DNA of 13,131 nucleotides from an uncultured Collinsella sp. (GCA_900544235.1 UQUL01000050.1:1-13131), one strand, 5' to 3'; positions 1 to 5,881 are shown, counted from the first letter of the stretch. Program-made: numbers and translations. The notes: generated by a model from the sequence alone, not told the origin.

Positions 1-47
1 GAGATTACTACGCGTCTCGTGGGCTCGGAGATGTGTATAAGAGACAG
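1..47. other. Illumina Nextera adapter and index (not genomic DNA)
   Basis: Positions 14-47 match the Nextera transposase read-2 adapter exactly, ending in the 19-base Tn5 mosaic end AGATGTGTATAAGAGACAG at 29-47. Before it are GAGAT (1-5), the tail of the P7 primer, and an 8-base block TACTACGC (6-13) exactly where the i7 index sits; from memory it matches a Nextera XT v2 index (N719 in primer orientation). Genomic sequence begins at 48. Translating through the adapter gives the artefact peptide GSEMCIRDR at the start of the first gene. Confidence 0.97.
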
Positions 48-48
48 A

Positions 49-924
49 TTCGAGGTTGTTGACGTCGCCTCGAATGCCGGTTTTTGCAGTAGAATCCTCG
101 AGGCTCTACAGCGAAATGTTCGTCTTGCATCAATGTCGATTTCCCCATCAATTCTAGGAGTCAGCCTTGGCTCCGTTGAGGTATCGAAGTCGGCATCTCA
201 TCTGGGCGAGGCAATGTACGATGCCGCGAAGCGCGGAGGTCTGCTCATTACGCTCGACGAGATTCAGGATGCCTCAACTGAGGAAATGCGCGAGCTGGGC
301 AATGAGATGCAGCTTTTGATTCGCCAAGGGGCGAATGTCGCTTTTGCATTCGCTGGCTTGCCAACATCGGTGGATGGCGTGGTGGTTGATGATACCCTTA
401 CGTTCCTTCAGCGTGCAAAACATATCGAACTCACTCGTCTCTCCGATTTTGAAGTCGGTGGATCGCTTGAGGATACAATGAGACGAGCGGGCAAGGAGCT
501 CGATGAAGACGCCGCTGAGCTATTAACAAAGGCTTCAGCAGGCTATCCCTTTATGGTCCAGTTGGTCGGATATTACGCTTGGCAGGTTGCTGCGCGCAGC
601 GGGGCGGAGAGCGTGAGTGAAGAGGCGGCTCGCAAGGGTGTCCAGGCGGCTCTTGATAGTTTCAATGCCATGGTGATTGCCCCCGCGCTGCGCAGGGTGT
701 CGGAGCGGCAGTTTCAATATCTCGCGGCGATGGCGCAATGCGAAGGCGGCGAGATTACGAACGGTGATATTGCCAAAAAGATGGGATTGCCGGCGAATAA
801 AGTCGGGTCGTATCGCAAACGTCTGATCGATACGGGACTGATTGAGCCTGCTGGCTACGGCTGTGTTTCGTTTGCAATTCCGTACATGCGCGATTATCTG
901 TTGGAGACCGTTCGAGCGGACTAA
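49..924 (+). CDS. AAA+ ATPase with C-terminal winged helix, 5'-truncated by the contig end
   Basis: Partial gene of 291 codons after the adapter; the true start and the Walker A loop lie outside the contig. The retained part shows a Walker B strand ending in Asp-Glu at about residues 65-71 (LLITLDEIQ), a sensor-1-like strand near FAFAGLP, a helical lid with a 'SAGYPFMVQLVGYYAW' segment typical of ORC1/Cdc6-like (AAA_16) ATPases, and a C-terminal winged helix (about residue 220 to the end) with 'NGDIAKKMGLPANKVGSYRK' as the likely helix-turn-helix. Such ATPases are widespread in actinobacteria and usually annotated only as ATP-binding proteins; the cellular role is unknown. A DNA-binding or switch role is inference from the winged helix. 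Any apparent ATG within 19-47 is adapter sequence and must not be used as the start. The gene ends in tandem stops TAA-TAA. Confidence 0.8.
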   Translation, partial: FEVVDVASNAGFCSRILEALQRNVRLASMSISPSILGVSLGSVEVSKSASHLGEAMYDAAKRGGLLITLDEIQDASTEEMRELGNEMQLLIRQGANVAFAFAGLPTSVDGVVVDDTLTFLQRAKHIELTRLSDFEVGGSLEDTMRRAGKELDEDAAELLTKASAGYPFMVQLVGYYAWQVAARSGAESVSEEAARKGVQAALDSFNAMVIAPALRRVSERQFQYLAAMAQCEGGEITNGDIAKKMGLPANKVGSYRKRLIDTGLIEPAGYGCVSFAIPYMRDYLLETVRAD

Positions 925-977
925 TAAAGACTGGAGGCATAGACGCCGCCGCTGGGGTTGCCCCGTATCTTTGTCTA

Positions 978-1024
978 AATCTGTAACATCTGGACGAAGA
1001 TTCGGCCTGTAACTGTTACAGATT
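978..1024. promoter_or_regulatory. Inverted-repeat cluster, putative operator
   Basis: AATCTGTAAC at 978-987 is matched perfectly by GTTACAGATT at 1015-1024. Within it, CTGTAAC-T-GTTACAG at 1007-1021 is itself a perfect 7+1+7 palindrome, so the half-site CTGTAAC occurs three times (two direct, one inverted). A 1-base centre cannot form an RNA hairpin loop, so a DNA-binding dimer site is more likely than a terminator. It lies about 55 bp upstream of the predicted tRNA-Ser promoter and about 55 bp after the ATPase gene. The regulator is not identified. Confidence 0.45.
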
Positions 1025-1079
1025 GAGATGATTGGGTGAGACGTCTACTGGCAAATTGGAATCGCTCCAAAATTCCCTC

Positions 1080-1108
1080 TTGCCCATCCTCGACTGTTTG
1101 GTTACTAT
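1080..1108 (+). promoter_or_regulatory. Predicted sigma-70-type promoter of the tRNA-Ser gene
   Basis: TTGCCC (1080-1085) and TACTAT (1103-1108) are separated by 17 bp, each matching 4 of 6 consensus bases. The predicted start is near 1115, a few bases before the mature tRNA 5' end at 1123. Confidence 0.5.
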
Positions 1109-1122
1109 AGAACGGCTGTTAC

Positions 1123-1213
1123 GGAGAGCTGACCGAGAGGCCGAAGGTGCTCGCCTGCTAAGCGAGTATGCCCCAAAAGGGCATCTGGGGTTCGAATCCC
1201 CAGCTCTCCGCCA
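1123..1213 (+). tRNA. tRNA-Ser, anticodon GCU
   Basis: A 91-nt class II tRNA. The acceptor stem GGAGAGC (1123-1129) pairs with GCTCTCC (1203-1209), followed by discriminator G and an encoded CCA (1211-1213). The anticodon stem CTCGC/GCGAG (1150-1154/1162-1166) encloses the loop CTGCTAA with anticodon GCT at 1157-1159, which reads AGC and AGU serine codons. A long variable arm (ATGCCC, loop, GGGCAT, about 1168-1183) is diagnostic of serine-type tRNAs, and the T-arm carries GGTTCGAATCC. All stems are intact, so the gene looks functional. Confidence 0.97.
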
Positions 1214-1227
1214 GTTTAACTTTAAAG

Positions 1228-1253
1228 AAGGGTCCCATCGGGGGCCCTTTTTT
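1228..1253 (+). terminator. Rho-independent terminator after tRNA-Ser
   Basis: AAGGGTCCC (1228-1236), tetraloop ATCG, GGGGCCCTT (1241-1249): nine pairs with one G-T, followed by a run of T to 1253. It sits 14 bp after the tRNA CCA end. Confidence 0.9.
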
Positions 1254-1269
1254 ATTATCGAGAAAGGGC

Positions 1270-1286
1270 GCTGGGGATTCGAACCC
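1270..1286 (-). repeat. Inverted copy of the tRNA T-arm (tRNA fragment)
   Basis: Read on the minus strand this is GGGTTCGAATCCCCAGC, identical over 17 bases to 1188-1204 in the T-arm and acceptor of the adjacent tRNA-Ser, in opposite orientation 66 bp away. The flanks do not continue as a tRNA: there is no anticodon arm or 5' half on either side. It could be a tRNA pseudogene remnant, a scar of integration at a tRNA, or an inverted duplication. It lies between two convergent terminators. Confidence 0.6.
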
Positions 1287-1288
1287 TC

Positions 1289-1317
1289 AAAAAAAGAGGC
1301 ATCCTTTCGGACGCCTC
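1289..1317 (-). terminator. Rho-independent terminator of the carboxypeptidase gene
   Basis: On the minus strand a GAGGC/GCCTC stem (1296-1300 with 1313-1317), one A-C mismatch and three more pairs close a 4-base loop, followed by seven T residues (A-tract 1289-1295 on the plus strand). It starts about 29 bp past the stop codon of the minus-strand gene. Confidence 0.85.
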
Positions 1318-1345
1318 CTTTCAGTGAGCTTATTATTCTTGCGCC

Positions 1346-2686
1346 CTACATCTCGGGTGCCTTGGCTACGGTCTCGCTTTCGGCCGTGAGCGGGCGGTTG
1401 TCGATGCGACGGCCCAGGCGATCGAGCTTCACGAGTAGCCATTCAATGGGATTCGGCCCTGCGCCTTCCTCGTCGGCAACCAGGTCCATGACGGCGATCT
1501 TGGTGCCGTCCTGCTTGAGCGTAACGCTGCCCACCTTGTCGCCCACATGCACCGTGCCCGAAAGATCGTCGTAGCTAACCTTTTCGGTCACCTCGCCGGC
1601 AAGGGAAAACACGGTCGCTTGCGCCGTAGGATCGGCGAGTGTGGCGTCGATTGTCTTATCCGTCCAGTCGGTTTGGCCAACGCGCGCCATAAGCGGGTTG
1701 CCGTTGGCGGTCTTTTCCTGCGTGTTGGCGATTGCGACCGTCACCTTGTGGCCGTAGTACCAATTGGCAAGGGTTGCGGTATCGGTAAAGCGCTGGTCGG
1801 TGGTGGTGGAGTTCAAAACGACGGTGTAGATCTCGTCGCCGTCGCGGTTGTAGGCGCTCGTAAAGCAATAGCCCGCGTCGTCGGTGGTGCCGGTCTTGCC
1901 GCCGATGTTGCCATCTTGGCCCAGCAAATAGTTATGCGTGTCCATGGAATGCGAATGGTCGGTGCCGTCGGCGCCCGTGACCTCGATCCAGGAATCCTCG
2001 CTCGCTACGACCTCGCGGATCGTGTCGTTTTTCATGGCCTCCTGCATCATCAGCGCTACGTCATGTGCAGTTGAGTGCATATCGCCAGCCCACTCATCAA
2101 AGTCCAGACCATGCGGGTTTTCAAAAAGCGTACCAGTGCAGCCGAGCTTCTTAGCGCGCTCGTTCATGGCCTTCACAAAGGTGGCCTCGGCGTCTTTGGT
2201 CTTAGGGTCGATCTTCTTGCCCACATATTCGGCGAGCACGATGGCGGCGTCGTTGCCCGAGGGAATCATCAGGCCGCGCAGCGCCTGCTCCACGGTAAGC
2301 TTGTCGCCTTCGAGCAAGCCGGCGGTCGAATTGCCCACGGTGGCTGCGGCGTTGCTCACCGTGACCTTCTCGTCCATCTTGCAATTCTCGACGGTTAGGA
2401 TTGCGGTCATGACCTTGGTGATCGAGGCAATTTTGACCTGCTCATCGGTATCGCGGGCATAGTAGACGGTGCCGTCTTTGCCCATGACGAGGGCATTGGT
2501 CGCATCGATATCGGGCAGGTTTTCGGCCGTGATACCGCGCACATCGGCGGTTTTGCCGCAAACATTGTCGGTCGTGAGCACTTGGGCGCCGGCGACGGTG
2601 GGCACGCCAGCGGCAAGGGCGATAGCGCAGACAAAGCCGGCGGCAAGCTGGGCTGAGCGCTTTGCAAAAGAGGTGAGGGACTTCAC
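1346..2686 (-). CDS. dacA: Serine-type D-Ala-D-Ala carboxypeptidase (PBP5-like, peptidase S11)
   Basis: A secreted low-molecular-weight penicillin-binding protein that removes the terminal D-Ala of peptidoglycan stem pentapeptides at the outer face of the membrane. Counting from GTG at 2686 (446 aa), all three active-site motifs are present: S88-I-T-K91, S143-G-N145 and K264-T-G266. Residues 1-34 form a clear Sec signal peptide (basic start, hydrophobic core, cleavage after AGA). After the catalytic domain is a C-terminal beta-type domain, then a short amphipathic stretch near the end (PIEWLLVKLDRLGRR) that may anchor it to the membrane as in PBP5. The open frame extends upstream to an ATG at 2797 and another at 2755, but these would put about 37 or 23 residues before the signal peptide and both lie upstream of the likely -10 box. 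The Shine-Dalgarno for the GTG is weak (purine-rich GAAAGCGAAA). It diverges from the vanR-like gene, suggesting regulation by that system. Confidence 0.93.
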   Translation of the reverse strand: MKSLTSFAKRSAQLAAGFVCAIALAAGVPTVAGAQVLTTDNVCGKTADVRGITAENLPDIDATNALVMGKDGTVYYARDTDEQVKIASITKVMTAILTVENCKMDEKVTVSNAAATVGNSTAGLLEGDKLTVEQALRGLMIPSGNDAAIVLAEYVGKKIDPKTKDAEATFVKAMNERAKKLGCTGTLFENPHGLDFDEWAGDMHSTAHDVALMMQEAMKNDTIREVVASEDSWIEVTGADGTDHSHSMDTHNYLLGQDGNIGGKTGTTDDAGYCFTSAYNRDGDEIYTVVLNSTTTDQRFTDTATLANWYYGHKVTVAIANTQEKTANGNPLMARVGQTDWTDKTIDATLADPTAQATVFSLAGEVTEKVSYDDLSGTVHVGDKVGSVTLKQDGTKIAVMDLVADEEGAGPNPIEWLLVKLDRLGRRIDNRPLTAESETVAKAPEM

Positions 2687-2725
2687 GGATTTCGCTTTCG
2701 ACGGGATGGTCTCTTCTGGAACTAG

Positions 2726-2731
2726 AGTATA
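2726..2731 (-). promoter_or_regulatory. Predicted -10 box of the carboxypeptidase gene
   Basis: The minus strand reads TATACT (5 of 6 consensus). Transcription would start near 2719, leaving a leader of about 33 nt before GTG at 2686. No good -35 lies 17 bp away (TGATCA is the nearest), compatible with activator dependence. It supports the GTG start over the upstream ATG codons. Confidence 0.5.
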
Positions 2732-2802
2732 TCGTTTGCCGGCGTCGGTGATCATCGCGTGCGTGCGTGGCCCACATCCGCGCCCGAACGGGCACAAGGG
2801 TG

Positions 2803-2818
2803 CTTAAGGCCGACTTAA
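2803..2818. promoter_or_regulatory. CTTAA direct repeat, candidate VanR-like binding site
   Basis: CTTAA occurs at 2803-2807 and again at 2814-2818, 11 bp start to start, the tandem half-site spacing typical of OmpR/PhoB-family regulators. It lies about 40 bp upstream of the -10 box of the vanR-like gene, in the divergent intergenic region. Assignment is inference. Confidence 0.35.
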
Positions 2819-2857
2819 TCACCCACGCTTGTTGTGTGTGGCGTGCGTCGCCTCGGG

Positions 2858-2863
2858 CATAAT
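2858..2863 (+). promoter_or_regulatory. Predicted -10 box of the vanR-like operon
   Basis: CATAAT (5 of 6 consensus), with a start predicted near 2870, a short leader, and the ribosome-binding site GAGAGGAG at 2871-2878 five bases before ATG 2884. There is no convincing -35. Confidence 0.4.
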
Positions 2864-2883
2864 GGAGCGCGAGAGGAGCACGC

Positions 2884-3579
2884 ATGAACGAGCGCATTTT
2901 GGTAGTTGATGACGAGAAGGCCATCGCCGACTTGGTTGGTATCTACCTTACAAAAGAGGGCTTTGATGTCCAGATTGCCTATAGCGGGGCCGATGCTGCC
3001 AAGGCGATTTTGGAGCAGGAGTTTGATTTGGCGCTGCTGGATGTCATGCTGCCCGATATCGATGGGTTTGAGCTGCTGCGTACGATCCGTTCCAGCCATA
3101 CCTATCCCGTGATCATGCTGACGGCGCGCGATGCCCAGCAAGACAAGATCGAGGGCCTTTCGCTTGGCGCGGACGATTACGTGGTTAAGCCGTTCCGTCC
3201 GCTGGAGCTCATCGCGCGCGTGCACGCTCAGCTTCGCCGCTACACCAGCTACGGTAGCCGCTCGCAGGTGGCCGAGTCGCCGACCATCCAGCTCGACGGC
3301 CTGGAGATCAACCGCGAAGCTCGATCCGTAGCGGTGGACGGTTCACCGGTACGCCTCACACCCACCGAGTATTCAATCTTGCTGTATCTGGTCGAGCATC
3401 GCGGCAGCGTGGTGGCCGTGGGGGACCTGTTCCGCGCGGTGTGGAACGAGGACTTTATGCCCGGCTCCAACAATACGGTGATGGTGCACATCCGCCATCT
3501 GCGCGAAAAGATCGGCGACGATGCTCAAAAGCCGCGCTTTATCAAAAACGTCTGGGGCGTCGGCTACATAATCGAATAA
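2884..3579 (+). CDS. VanR-like OmpR-family response regulator
   Basis: A cytoplasmic two-component transcription regulator of 231 aa, normal for the OmpR/PhoB family. The receiver domain (about 1-120) has the acidic pair D9-D10, phospho-acceptor D53 in LLDVMLPD, T80 and K102 in DDYVVKPFRPLELIARV. The C-terminal winged helix (about 130-231) ends in IKNVWGVGYIIE. The segments 'RPLELIARVHAQLRRY', 'LTPTEYSIL' and 'SNNTVMVHIRHLREK' closely resemble VanR of enterococcal glycopeptide-resistance clusters as I recall them, so assignment to that clade is fairly firm. No vanH, ligase or vanX gene is in the window, so resistance is not implied. The start is supported by GAGAGGAG five bases upstream. It is followed 26 bp later by its kinase, and transcribed away from the carboxypeptidase. 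Confidence 0.92.
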   Translation: MNERILVVDDEKAIADLVGIYLTKEGFDVQIAYSGADAAKAILEQEFDLALLDVMLPDIDGFELLRTIRSSHTYPVIMLTARDAQQDKIEGLSLGADDYVVKPFRPLELIARVHAQLRRYTSYGSRSQVAESPTIQLDGLEINREARSVAVDGSPVRLTPTEYSILLYLVEHRGSVVAVGDLFRAVWNEDFMPGSNNTVMVHIRHLREKIGDDAQKPRFIKNVWGVGYIIE

Positions 3580-3592
3580 CGCCTTTGATGGT

Positions 3593-3600
3593 GGGGGAAG
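3593..3600 (+). promoter_or_regulatory. Ribosome-binding site fixing the VanS-like kinase start
   Basis: GGGGGAAG lies 5 bases before ATG 3606. The alternative in-frame ATG at 3588 has no comparable site and would overlap this one. Confidence 0.6.
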
Positions 3601-3605
3601 TGGAT

Positions 3606-4844
3606 ATGACAAAAGACGATAGGCGGGTATTCGAGGTGCCCGATCGACTCTTTGAATACATAAAGGCGGTCGTCGACAACCGCGCGCTTGCGACGGTACT
3701 GCTCTTTTTGTTGAGTCTGCTACTCATTGGCATTGACAATATCGTTGGCATTCTGGCGGTTTTGCTCATTGGCTTCTTGCTGATCGATCGATTCGAAATC
3801 GTTCGCCGCTGCGTGGTAATCGGCGGTGCCGCGTGGACAATTACGCTGGCGATCGGGGCCATGGCGCTTGGCGGTATTGGCGAGCCCGTGTTCTTTGATG
3901 CCGCCTTTGTGTTCAATATGCTCGGCTTTGTGCTGGCGCTCGCCGTGTGTGTCCTGTTCTTTTGCGGGCGTGCCCTGTATTACCAGGGTTATGAGCAAGG
4001 CGAGCAGCATGCCGACCGCGTGATCGCCGCCCGTATTCAGGACCGTCTGATCGATAACCCCGACACGTGGGATACCATCGACGGCGATTTTCTCGAGGTC
4101 GAGGGTGCGCTCAACCGGGCGCGCGATTGCGAGCGTAAGGTGCAACAGGCCTTGCGTGACGAATCGCATCGCAAAGATGACCTGGTTACGTACCTAGCGC
4201 ACGACCTGCGTACGCCGCTCGCCAGCGTGGTGGGCTATCTTTCGCTCTTGCAGGAGGCTCCCGATTTGCCGCTTGAGCAGCGTGCACGCTTTACGGGCGT
4301 GGCACTCGACAAGGCCCATCGGCTCGACGCGCTCATCGAGGAGTTCTTCGACATCACGCGTTTCGATTTCCACGATATTGTGCTCACCCGCGCCTACGTC
4401 GATTTGGGGCTATTGCTGGCGCAGGTGGCCGACGAGTTCTATCCCATTCTCAACGAACAGCACAAGGAAGCTCAGGTTGATATTTGCGAGGACCTGACGG
4501 TACTCGTGGACGGCGACAAGATGGCTCGCGTATTCAACAACATCATGAAAAACGCCGTTGCCTATAGCTATGAGGGCTCGACTATCACGATCGAGGCCGG
4601 GCGCCAAGACGATGGCGGCGTGCGCGTGCGCTTTATCAATCAGGGCGATCCTATCCCTGCGGCTAAGCTCAAGGTGATCTTTGAGAAGTTCTATCGCCTG
4701 GATGCGGCGCGTGCGACCAATCGCGGTGGTGCCGGTCTGGGCCTTGCTATTGCCAAGGAGATCATCGCGGCACACGGCGGTACCGTTGCATGTGAATCGA
4801 CGCCCGAACACACGATATTCACCATCGAGCTGCCCGCCGCATAG
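3606..4844 (+). CDS. VanS-like membrane sensor histidine kinase
   Basis: Partner kinase of the preceding VanR-like regulator, 412 aa. The N-terminus has four hydrophobic segments (about 27-43, 46-60, 70-89, 99-120) joined by very short loops, so there is almost no extracellular sensor domain. A linker leads to the dimerisation/phosphoacceptor domain with H199 in 'DDLVTYLAHDLRTPLASVVGYL', nearly the VanS signature. The ATP-binding domain has N316 in the N box, a non-canonical G1 box (N345-Q-G-D-P-I instead of D-x-G-x-G), an F box IFEKFYRLD and G2 box GGAGLGLA (about 374-381). As I recall them, VanS proteins share the G1 deviation. ATG 3606 is chosen for its Shine-Dalgarno. The signal sensed is unknown; cell-wall stress or a membrane intermediate is inference from homology and from the divergent carboxypeptidase. 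Confidence 0.9.
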   Translation: MTKDDRRVFEVPDRLFEYIKAVVDNRALATVLLFLLSLLLIGIDNIVGILAVLLIGFLLIDRFEIVRRCVVIGGAAWTITLAIGAMALGGIGEPVFFDAAFVFNMLGFVLALAVCVLFFCGRALYYQGYEQGEQHADRVIAARIQDRLIDNPDTWDTIDGDFLEVEGALNRARDCERKVQQALRDESHRKDDLVTYLAHDLRTPLASVVGYLSLLQEAPDLPLEQRARFTGVALDKAHRLDALIEEFFDITRFDFHDIVLTRAYVDLGLLLAQVADEFYPILNEQHKEAQVDICEDLTVLVDGDKMARVFNNIMKNAVAYSYEGSTITIEAGRQDDGGVRVRFINQGDPIPAAKLKVIFEKFYRLDAARATNRGGAGLGLAIAKEIIAAHGGTVACESTPEHTIFTIELPAA

Positions 4845-4854
4845 CCAGCGTGCC

Positions 4855-4882
4855 CTTACAAACACTTGACAATGCGCTCACG
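4855..4882 (+). promoter_or_regulatory. PHO-box-like repeat upstream of pstB
   Basis: Three related units, CTTACA (4855-4860), CTTGACA (4865-4871) and GCTCACG (4876-4882), recur every 10-11 bp, reminiscent of the GTTCACC-type direct repeats bound by actinobacterial PhoP. TTGACA at 4866-4871 could also act as a -35, but the only -10 at sensible spacing is poor (TATGAG at 4887, 15 bp). Suggestive only. Confidence 0.3.
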
Positions 4883-4906
4883 TGCATATGAGCCGCGATT
4901 TCTACT

Positions 4907-4932
4907 ATCGATACTGCTGAATTGATATCGAT
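4907..4932. promoter_or_regulatory. Inverted repeat in the pstB leader
   Basis: ATCGATA (4907-4913) and TATCGAT (4926-4932) are perfect inverted arms with a 12-bp spacer, ending 2 bp before the pstB ribosome-binding site. Could be an operator or a translational hairpin; the regulator is unknown. Confidence 0.35.
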
Positions 4933-4934
4933 GT

Positions 4935-4940
4935 GGAGGT
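4935..4940 (+). promoter_or_regulatory. Ribosome-binding site fixing the pstB start
   Basis: GGAGGT lies 7 bases before ATG 4948. The upstream in-frame GTG at 4933 would place the site inside the gene and is rejected. Confidence 0.7.
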
Positions 4941-4947
4941 ATGCGGT

Positions 4948-5823
4948 ATGACGGCTGCTGCGGCTGTGGAGCCCACGGAGCTTGAAGAACTCATGAAAGC
5001 GCAGGCCGAGGCCGCGCACGAGCGCGAGGTTGGGGATGCGACTCGCCCCACGGCAGAGGATCTTGCCGCCTCGCCGACGCGCATCGACGTCGAGGGCCTC
5101 GACCTGTTCTATGGCGACCATCATGCGCTCAAGGACGTGAATATCAAGATCCGCGACAAGCAGATCACCTCGTTTATCGGGCCTTCGGGCTGCGGAAAGT
5201 CCACGTTGCTGCGCTGCTTTAACCGCATGAACGACGGCATCAAGGATTGCCGCATCGAGGGCAAGATTGCGCTCGATGGTCAAGATATCCTGGGCGATTA
5301 CGACATCTGCCGTTTGCGCCAGCGCGTGGGCATGGTGTTTCAGCGCCCCAACCCGTTTCCCATGAGCATCTACGACAACGTCGCCTACGGTCCTCGCGGC
5401 ATGGGAGTGCGCGACCGCGTCGTGCTCGACGAGCTGGTCGAAGACTCCCTGCGACGCGCCGCCCTGTGGGACGAGGTCAAGGACAAGCTCAAAGAATCGG
5501 GTCTGGGTCTTTCGGGCGGCCAGCAGCAGCGTCTGTGCATCGCCCGTGCGCTGGCCGTGCAGCCCGACATTCTGCTGATGGACGAGCCGACCTCGGCGCT
5601 CGATCCCGTATCGACGCTCGTGGTGGAGCAGCTGGCCTGCGAGCTCAGGGAGACCTGCACGCTGGTGGTCGTTACGCACAACATGCAGCAGGCTGCGCGT
5701 ATTTCCGATTCGGTCGCATTCTTTTTGCTGGGTGAGCTGGTGGAGCACGCGCCCACCGCGCAACTCTTCAAGAATCCGATCGATCCGCGTACGGCGGATT
5801 ATTTGACGGGCCGTTTTGGCTGA
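4948..5823 (+). CDS. pstB: Phosphate ABC transporter ATP-binding protein PstB
   Basis: The ATPase subunit that powers high-affinity phosphate uptake through the PstA-PstC channel at the inner face of the membrane. All ABC motifs are present in its 291 aa: Walker A GPSGCGKST (78-86), Q132 in 'MVFQRPNPFPMSIYDNVAYGP', the PstB-type Q-loop, signature LSGGQQQR (188-195), Walker B LLMDEPTSALDP with D212-E213, and switch histidine H244. It is longer than typical PstB (about 250 aa) because of an N-terminal extension of roughly 43 residues, Ala/Glu-rich and likely helical. It stands alone: no pstS, pstC, pstA or phoU in the window. It lies 103 bp after the VanS-like kinase and 64 bp before the PhoB-like regulator, so it probably has its own promoter and may be co-transcribed with the PhoB/PhoR-like pair. 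Confidence 0.95.
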   Translation: MTAAAAVEPTELEELMKAQAEAAHEREVGDATRPTAEDLAASPTRIDVEGLDLFYGDHHALKDVNIKIRDKQITSFIGPSGCGKSTLLRCFNRMNDGIKDCRIEGKIALDGQDILGDYDICRLRQRVGMVFQRPNPFPMSIYDNVAYGPRGMGVRDRVVLDELVEDSLRRAALWDEVKDKLKESGLGLSGGQQQRLCIARALAVQPDILLMDEPTSALDPVSTLVVEQLACELRETCTLVVVTHNMQQAARISDSVAFFLLGELVEHAPTAQLFKNPIDPRTADYLTGRFG

Positions 5824-5874
5824 TACCATCTAGTACAGGCACCTTTAGGGTTAAGATGCGGTCATGCCGGCCGC

Positions 5875-5881
5875 AAAGGGG
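5875..5881 (+). promoter_or_regulatory. Ribosome-binding site fixing the PhoB-like start
   Basis: AAAGGGG lies 6 bases before ATG 5888, which begins the conserved receiver fold directly. The in-frame ATG at 5864 lacks such a site. Confidence 0.65.

Noticed and set aside
29..47. Tn5 mosaic end as a sign of a real transposon
   Set aside because: It is continuous with the Nextera read-2 adapter, an index and the P7 primer tail, so it comes from library preparation.
940..972. Possible terminator (GGGGTTGCCCC) after the ATPase gene
   Set aside because: The stem is only about 4 bp with no T-run, too weak to annotate.
1032..1574. Plus-strand open frame of 180 codons
   Set aside because: It runs through the tRNA, two terminators and the antisense of the carboxypeptidase 3' end.
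1346..4844. A glycopeptide-resistance cluster
   Set aside because: No D-Ala-D-Lac or D-Ala-D-Ser ligase, VanH or VanX gene is present; only the regulator pair and a housekeeping-type carboxypeptidase.
4866..4894. Consensus TTGACA as a constitutive pstB promoter
   Set aside because: No acceptable -10 box lies 16-18 bp downstream; the best candidate (TATGAG) is at 15 bp.
4819..5829. Minus-strand open frame of 336 codons
   Set aside because: Antisense to pstB and its leader, with no recognisable domain and Arg/His/Gln-rich shadow composition.
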